A DNA stretch of 64,000 nt, taken from assembly GCF_016616885.1 (NCBI RefSeq), contig NZ_CP067102.1, positions 3,810,501 to 3,874,500 on the forward strand, given 5' to 3'. Below are positions 60,777 through 64,000 of the stretch, piece by piece. The notes under the pieces are model-generated. The model was given only the letters and a program-made list of their open reading frames with translations, had not been told where the DNA came from and did not search any database. Position 1 is the stretch's first letter. Each line of letters begins with the position of its first letter. The position numbers and the translations under genes are program-made. The stretch comes from Bradyrhizobium diazoefficiens. Lineage in GTDB: Bacteria; Pseudomonadota; Alphaproteobacteria; Rhizobiales; Xanthobacteraceae.

Positions 60777-60959
60777 ATGCCAAAGGCAGCCCGCATTTAT
60801 TCTCCGATTTCAGCACCGCGTATTTACACCGAACGTTCCTCAGTTCCCTCCAAACGCTCCGACACGTCGGAGTTCATCGGGGTCGCCATCTTTTCCGGCA
60901 TCGGCCTGCTCATTTCGCTCGCTGCCGTGATCCTCGGCGTGCAGGGCTCCTGGTTTTAG
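60777..60959 (+). CDS. Small single-pass membrane protein
   Basis: The product is 60 residues. The basic N-terminal half (MPKAARIYSPISAPRIYTER) is followed by one hydrophobic helix, FIGVAIFSGIGLLISLAAVILGV (about residues 34-56). It has the form of small tail-type membrane proteins found in Bradyrhizobium. I have no family name. TAAGGGAGCCCGTG precedes the ATG. A GTG directly before the ATG could also start it. It is followed by a hairpin terminator. Confidence 0.75.
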   Translation: MPKAARIYSPISAPRIYTERSSVPSKRSDTSEFIGVAIFSGIGLLISLAAVILGVQGSWF

Positions 60960-60973
60960 TCTGGTCGATCTGT

Positions 60974-61007
60974 CAGCCGCCGCCGGAGTTCGGCAGCGGC
61001 TGTTTCG
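60974..61007. terminator. Terminator-like hairpin between the small membrane protein and azoR
   Basis: CAGCCGC (60974-60980) and GCGGCTG (60996-61002) form a stem that continues inward with CGCCG/CGGCA, followed by TTTCGG. It lies between convergent genes and could serve both. Confidence 0.55.
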
Positions 61008-61016
61008 GCATGCGCC

Positions 61017-61625
61017 TTACGCCGCACGCAAGCTGGTGGCGGCCTGAAGCGCGCCGGCTAGCGCTTTCTCGCGATGATCCGGCCCGACCTTGATGCCGTC
61101 GGCGAGGATGAACTCGGGATGGGTGATGCCGATGAAGCCGAACACCCAGCGCAGGTAGGTTTCGAGATGTTCGCCGAGCGCGGCAGGCGTATCGGCGCCG
61201 TAATAGCCGCCGCGTGAGATCGCCACGATCAGGCGCTTGTCGCCGGCAAGACCCTGCGGCCCGTTCGCGCCGTACTTGAAGGTCTTCCCCGCCACGAGGA
61301 TGCGGTCGATCCAGGCCTTGAGCTGGCTCGGGATGGTGAAGTTGTACATCGGCGCGCCGATCACGACGATGTCGGCATCGAGGAACTCGTTCAGAACGGC
61401 CGCGCTCGCCGCGAGATCGGGTGCGAGTTCCGCGGGCGCAGGCGCGCCCTGGGCTGCCGCAAGATGCGAGCCGGTGAGGTGAGCAAGCGGAGTCTGGGTC
61501 AGGTCGCGATAGACGAGGTCGAGCGAGGGCGTGGCCTGCCGCAGCCGGTCGACGACGGCGGCGGAAACCTGCCTGGAGACGGAGTGGGGGCCGAGCACGC
61601 TGGAGTCGATATGGAGGAGTTTCAT
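61017..61625 (-). CDS. azoR: FMN-dependent NADH-azoreductase
   Basis: The 202-residue flavodoxin-like enzyme begins [21 protein letters not shown], the FMN-phosphate loop of Azo[20 protein letters not shown] (about residues 93-111) is the FMN-ring contact and SRGGYYG carries the second loop. It reduces quinones and azo compounds with NADH as a homodimer. The ATG at 61625 is used; the longer frame crosses the promoter region. It is divergent from the second HxlR gene, a common pairing for electrophile response. Confidence 0.92.
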   Translation of the reverse strand: MKLLHIDSSVLGPHSVSRQVSAAVVDRLRQATPSLDLVYRDLTQTPLAHLTGSHLAAAQGAPAPAELAPDLAASAAVLNEFLDADIVVIGAPMYNFTIPSQLKAWIDRILVAGKTFKYGANGPQGLAGDKRLIVAISRGGYYGADTPAALGEHLETYLRWVFGFIGITHPEFILADGIKVGPDHREKALAGALQAATSLRAA

Positions 61626-61708
61626 TTGGGTCACCCGTGGTATAGATTTGTAACCCGCACTACATGAGTGACTGTGGAATTCCCCGCAAGAACGCACTTT
61701 TTTGAGCC

Positions 61709-62119
61709 ATGGGCACATCTTTGAGACCTGCGCACACCGATTTGCCTGCACCGCGGGTGCCGGACCCCGACCATCCCGACTGCCGTGGCGTGGCCTCGAT
61801 CCTGTCGCGCGTCGGCGACAAATGGAGCGTGTTCGTCATCATGATGCTGAGCGACGGGCCCAAGCGCTTCAACGAGCTGAAGCGCATGATCAATGGCATC
61901 TCGCAGCGGATGCTGACGCTGACCTTGCGCGGGCTCGAGCGCGACGGCCTCGTCACGCGCACCATCTTCCCGACCATTCCGCCGCGCGTCGATTACGAGC
62001 TGACCGATCTCGGCCGCGGGCTCCAGCAGCCGGTGAAGGCGCTGGGCGAATGGGCGATCGCGCATCAGGAGCAGATCGCGGCGGCACGCACGCGCTTCGA
62101 CGAGCGCAACGGCTCTTAA
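61709..62119 (+). CDS. HxlR family transcriptional regulator (divergent from azoR)
   Basis: The 136-residue HxlR protein has [50 protein letters not shown], which gives the N-terminal Cys and winged helix-turn-helix. [23 protein letters not shown] completes the wing and dimer helix. YodB/HypR-type members sense quinones, diamide or hypochlorite through the Cys, so it probably controls azoR. The 83-base divergent gap holds TCACCCG and TAACCCG at a 20-base interval. Its stop overlaps the dprA 3' end by four bases. Confidence 0.9.
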   Translation: MGTSLRPAHTDLPAPRVPDPDHPDCRGVASILSRVGDKWSVFVIMMLSDGPKRFNELKRMINGISQRMLTLTLRGLERDGLVTRTIFPTIPPRVDYELTDLGRGLQQPVKALGEWAIAHQEQIAAARTRFDERNGS

Positions 62120-63258
62120 AGCAGCGACACCAGTCCGCCGCCGTGGCGTTCGAGCCGGCCGGCGAGCTCGAGTTCCAGCAGCACCGTGCGCACGATCGCG
62201 GGTGAGGCGCCGGACATCCGCACGAGATCGTCGATCGAGATGGGGACGGGGCCGAGCAGGCCGGTGATTTGGTCGCGGTCATGCCCCTGCGGATCGCCCT
62301 CGAACGGCTCGCTGTCGAGCTCACCTGCGGGATGCATCTGCGGTCGCTGCATGATCGGCGCGACGGCGTTGATGATGTCGGCGGCTTCGGTGACCAGCGT
62401 TGCGCCCTGCTTGATCAGATCGTTGGTGCCGGCGGCGCGCGGATCGAGCGGCGAGCCGGGGACCGCGAACACCTCGCGGCCCTGTTCGGCGGCCATGCGC
62501 GCGGTGATCAGCGAGCCCGAGCGGTGCGCGGCCTCCACCACGACCACGCCGAGCGCGGCGCCCGAGATCAGCCGGTTGCGGCGGGGAAAATCGCGGGCGC
62601 GCGGGTCGTGGCCGAGCGGCATTTCGGAGATCGCCGCGCCCGAATGATCGAGGATCGCGGCGAGCAGGTCGCCATGCTCGGGCGGATAGATGCAATCATG
62701 CCCGCCGGCGAGCACCGCGATCGTGCCGCTCTCGACGCTCGCGCGATGTGCGGCCTGGTCGACCCCGCGGGCAAGCCCCGAGATGATGATGAAGCCGGCT
62801 TCGCCAAGCTCGCGCGCGAGCTGGCCGGCGAATTTTAGCCCAGCGCCGGAAGCGTTGCGCGAGCCGACGATCGCGATCATCGGACGCATCAGCGTCGCGT
62901 TGTCGCCGCGCACGGCGAGCAGCGGTGGCGCATCGTCGAGCGTCGCGAGCCGTGCCGGGTAGCCGTCCTCGCCGGGCGCGAGCCAGGCGATGCCGAACTT
63001 GCGGCTTGCGGCGAGCTCACCTTTCGCTTCATCCACACTACAAATCCGCCCCGATCGCGACGCACCGCCGCGGCGTGCCAGATCCGGCAGCCGCTCTAGC
63101 GCGGCACGCGCGGTGCCGAAGTGATCGACCAGCGAACGGAAGGTACGCGGCCCGACATTGTCGGAGCGGATCAGCCGCAGCCGGTCGACCCTGTCAGCCT
63201 CGGTCAGCTCTGCGTTTCGGTGGATGGCGTCCACGGCATCTCCTTGTGGGGCCAGCAT
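62116..63258 (-). CDS. dprA: DNA-processing protein DprA
   Basis: The 380-residue protein loads RecA on single-stranded DNA during transformation and recombination. An N-terminal helical/SAM-like region ([21 protein letters not shown]) is followed by the Rossmann-like DprA core, with [39 protein letters not shown] and [18 protein letters not shown]-terminal winged-helix domain ends [24 protein letters not shown]. The ATG at 63258 is used. The topA gene that normally follows is 5.2 kb away on the same strand, beyond the HxlR/SDR genes and IS110. Confidence 0.95.
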   Translation of the reverse strand: MLAPQGDAVDAIHRNAELTEADRVDRLRLIRSDNVGPRTFRSLVDHFGTARAALERLPDLARRGGASRSGRICSVDEAKGELAASRKFGIAWLAPGEDGYPARLATLDDAPPLLAVRGDNATLMRPMIAIVGSRNASGAGLKFAGQLARELGEAGFIIISGLARGVDQAAHRASVESGTIAVLAGGHDCIYPPEHGDLLAAILDHSGAAISEMPLGHDPRARDFPRRNRLISGAALGVVVVEAAHRSGSLITARMAAEQGREVFAVPGSPLDPRAAGTNDLIKQGATLVTEAADIINAVAPIMQRPQMHPAGELDSEPFEGDPQGHDRDQITGLLGPVPISIDDLVRMSGASPAIVRTVLLELELAGRLERHGGGLVSLL

Positions 63259-63348
63259 GGAACAACCTGAGGGCGTGAGCAACAGGGGCGTGCGCTTGCG
63301 CGGCCTCGTCGCGATGCTAAAAGCGATCCCAATAAGAAGGATTTTGCC

Positions 63349-64000
63349 ATGATCTCACTCGCCGACCTCCAGCGCCGCATTGAAGCGGGGGAGCTTTCGC
63401 CCGATGACGCCATCGCCCAGTCGCATGCGGCGATCGAAGCCAAAGAGAAGGACGTCCGCGCCTTCGTTCGTCACGACAAGTCGGCAAAGGCGCAGGCCTC
63501 CGGCCCGCTGCGGGGTATTGCGGTCGGCATCAAGGACATCATCGACACCGCCAATCTGCCGACCGAGATGGGTTCGGAGATCTATCGCGGCTGGCAGCCG
63601 CGCTCGGACGCGCCTGTGGTGATGATGCTGAAGCGGGCAGGTGCCACCATCATCGGCAAGACCACGACCACGGCGTTCGCCTCGCGCGATCCGACGCCGA
63701 CGCTCAATCCGCACAATGTCGGCCATACGCCGGGCGGCTCGTCCTCGGGCTCGGCGGCGGCTGTCGGCGCCGGCATGATCCCGCTTGCGCTGGGCACGCA
63801 GACTGGCGGCTCGGTGATCCGCCCCGCGGCTTATTGCGGTGCTGCTGCGATAAAACCGTCGTTCCGGATGCTGCCGACGGTGGGCGTGAAATGCTACTCG
63901 TGGGCGCTGGACACAGTCGGCCTGTTCGGATCGCGCGCGGAAGATCTCGCGCGCGGCCTGTTGGCGATGACCGGCCGCACCGAATTCTCCGGCATTGTCG
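63349..64000 (+). CDS. Amidase signature family protein (3' end missing)
   Basis: The first 217 residues are visible and the frame is open to the end of the window. Catalytic Lys62 (VGIKDIID), cis-Ser131 in GGSSSGS and nucleophile Ser155 in TGGSVIRPA form the Ser-cisSer-Lys triad of the amidase signature family. Such enzymes hydrolyse amides in the cytosol, and the substrate cannot be told. GatA identity is unlikely, since no gatB or gatC is visible. AGAAGGATTTTGCC precedes the ATG. It is divergent from dprA. Confidence 0.9.
   Translation, partial: MISLADLQRRIEAGELSPDDAIAQSHAAIEAKEKDVRAFVRHDKSAKAQASGPLRGIAVGIKDIIDTANLPTEMGSEIYRGWQPRSDAPVVMMLKRAGATIIGKTTTTAFASRDPTPTLNPHNVGHTPGGSSSGSAAAVGAGMIPLALGTQTGGSVIRPAAYCGAAAIKPSFRMLPTVGVKCYSWALDTVGLFGSRAEDLARGLLAMTGRTEFSGIV

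Overview
The window looks like a chromosomal segment of a Bradyrhizobium-type alphaproteobacterium (order Hyphomicrobiales). This is inferred from the high G+C content and the gene set: MipZ, DivK/PleD, an EipB-like protein, a phasin, TadE/TadG, and dinB with an N-terminal zinc-finger-like segment. Several families of interspersed palindromic repeats of the kind common in that genus support it. No rRNA, tRNA or CRISPR array was recognised. Genes are dense on both strands. The first gene (1-642) and the last (63349-64000) run off the window.

Layout. 0-16 kb holds small conserved proteins (DUF599, GST, YidB, DUF1489), panC, the division-site ATPase gene mipZ, a membrane-anchored hydrolase, VWA and J-domain proteins, a SPOR-domain D,D-carboxypeptidase, a phasin whose promoter region carries a palindromic operator pair, and a three-gene tadG-tadE-tadE operon. 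16-19.4 kb is clpS-clpA. 19.4-32.3 kb is metabolic and accessory: MFS, aldo/keto reductase, an AraC regulator divergent from a nitrilase-aldoxime dehydratase pair, a HAD phosphatase, an orphan TRAP binding protein, a lytic transglycosylase, trmO, HIT, GNAT, GDPD and RidA. 32.5-38 kb carries an eipB-like gene, a second ridA, ACT-dinB-DUF3572 (reverse) and divK-pleD (forward), the last pair behind a cluster of five GANTC methylation motifs.

38-46.6 kb is accessory: a TetR/MFS pair with a clear operator, and a copper/silver-type efflux operon (Cys/Met-rich protein, FixH-like, CusB, CusA, a 42-residue Met-rich membrane protein, a Met-rich cytochrome c). A TPR protein, rpmG and a flavin monooxygenase follow. 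NUDIX-DUF983-rnr-topA (reverse strand) follows, and dprA lies 5 kb further on. As I remember the order in related bacteria, dinB-DUF3572-divK-pleD-rpmG-NUDIX-DUF983-rnr-topA-dprA is close to contiguous. Here it is opened in at least two places by cassettes.

The most interesting object is an intact IS110-family element at 57593-59146. Its ends can be fixed to the base because removing it restores a 30-bp inverted repeat with a single mismatch. Its 254-base 5' non-coding end contains a 7-base match to the left target flank and, further on, an 8-base match to the element's own right end. Both matches end in the same AG dinucleotide that flanks the element. This is the arrangement expected of a bridge RNA with a target-binding loop followed by a donor-binding loop.
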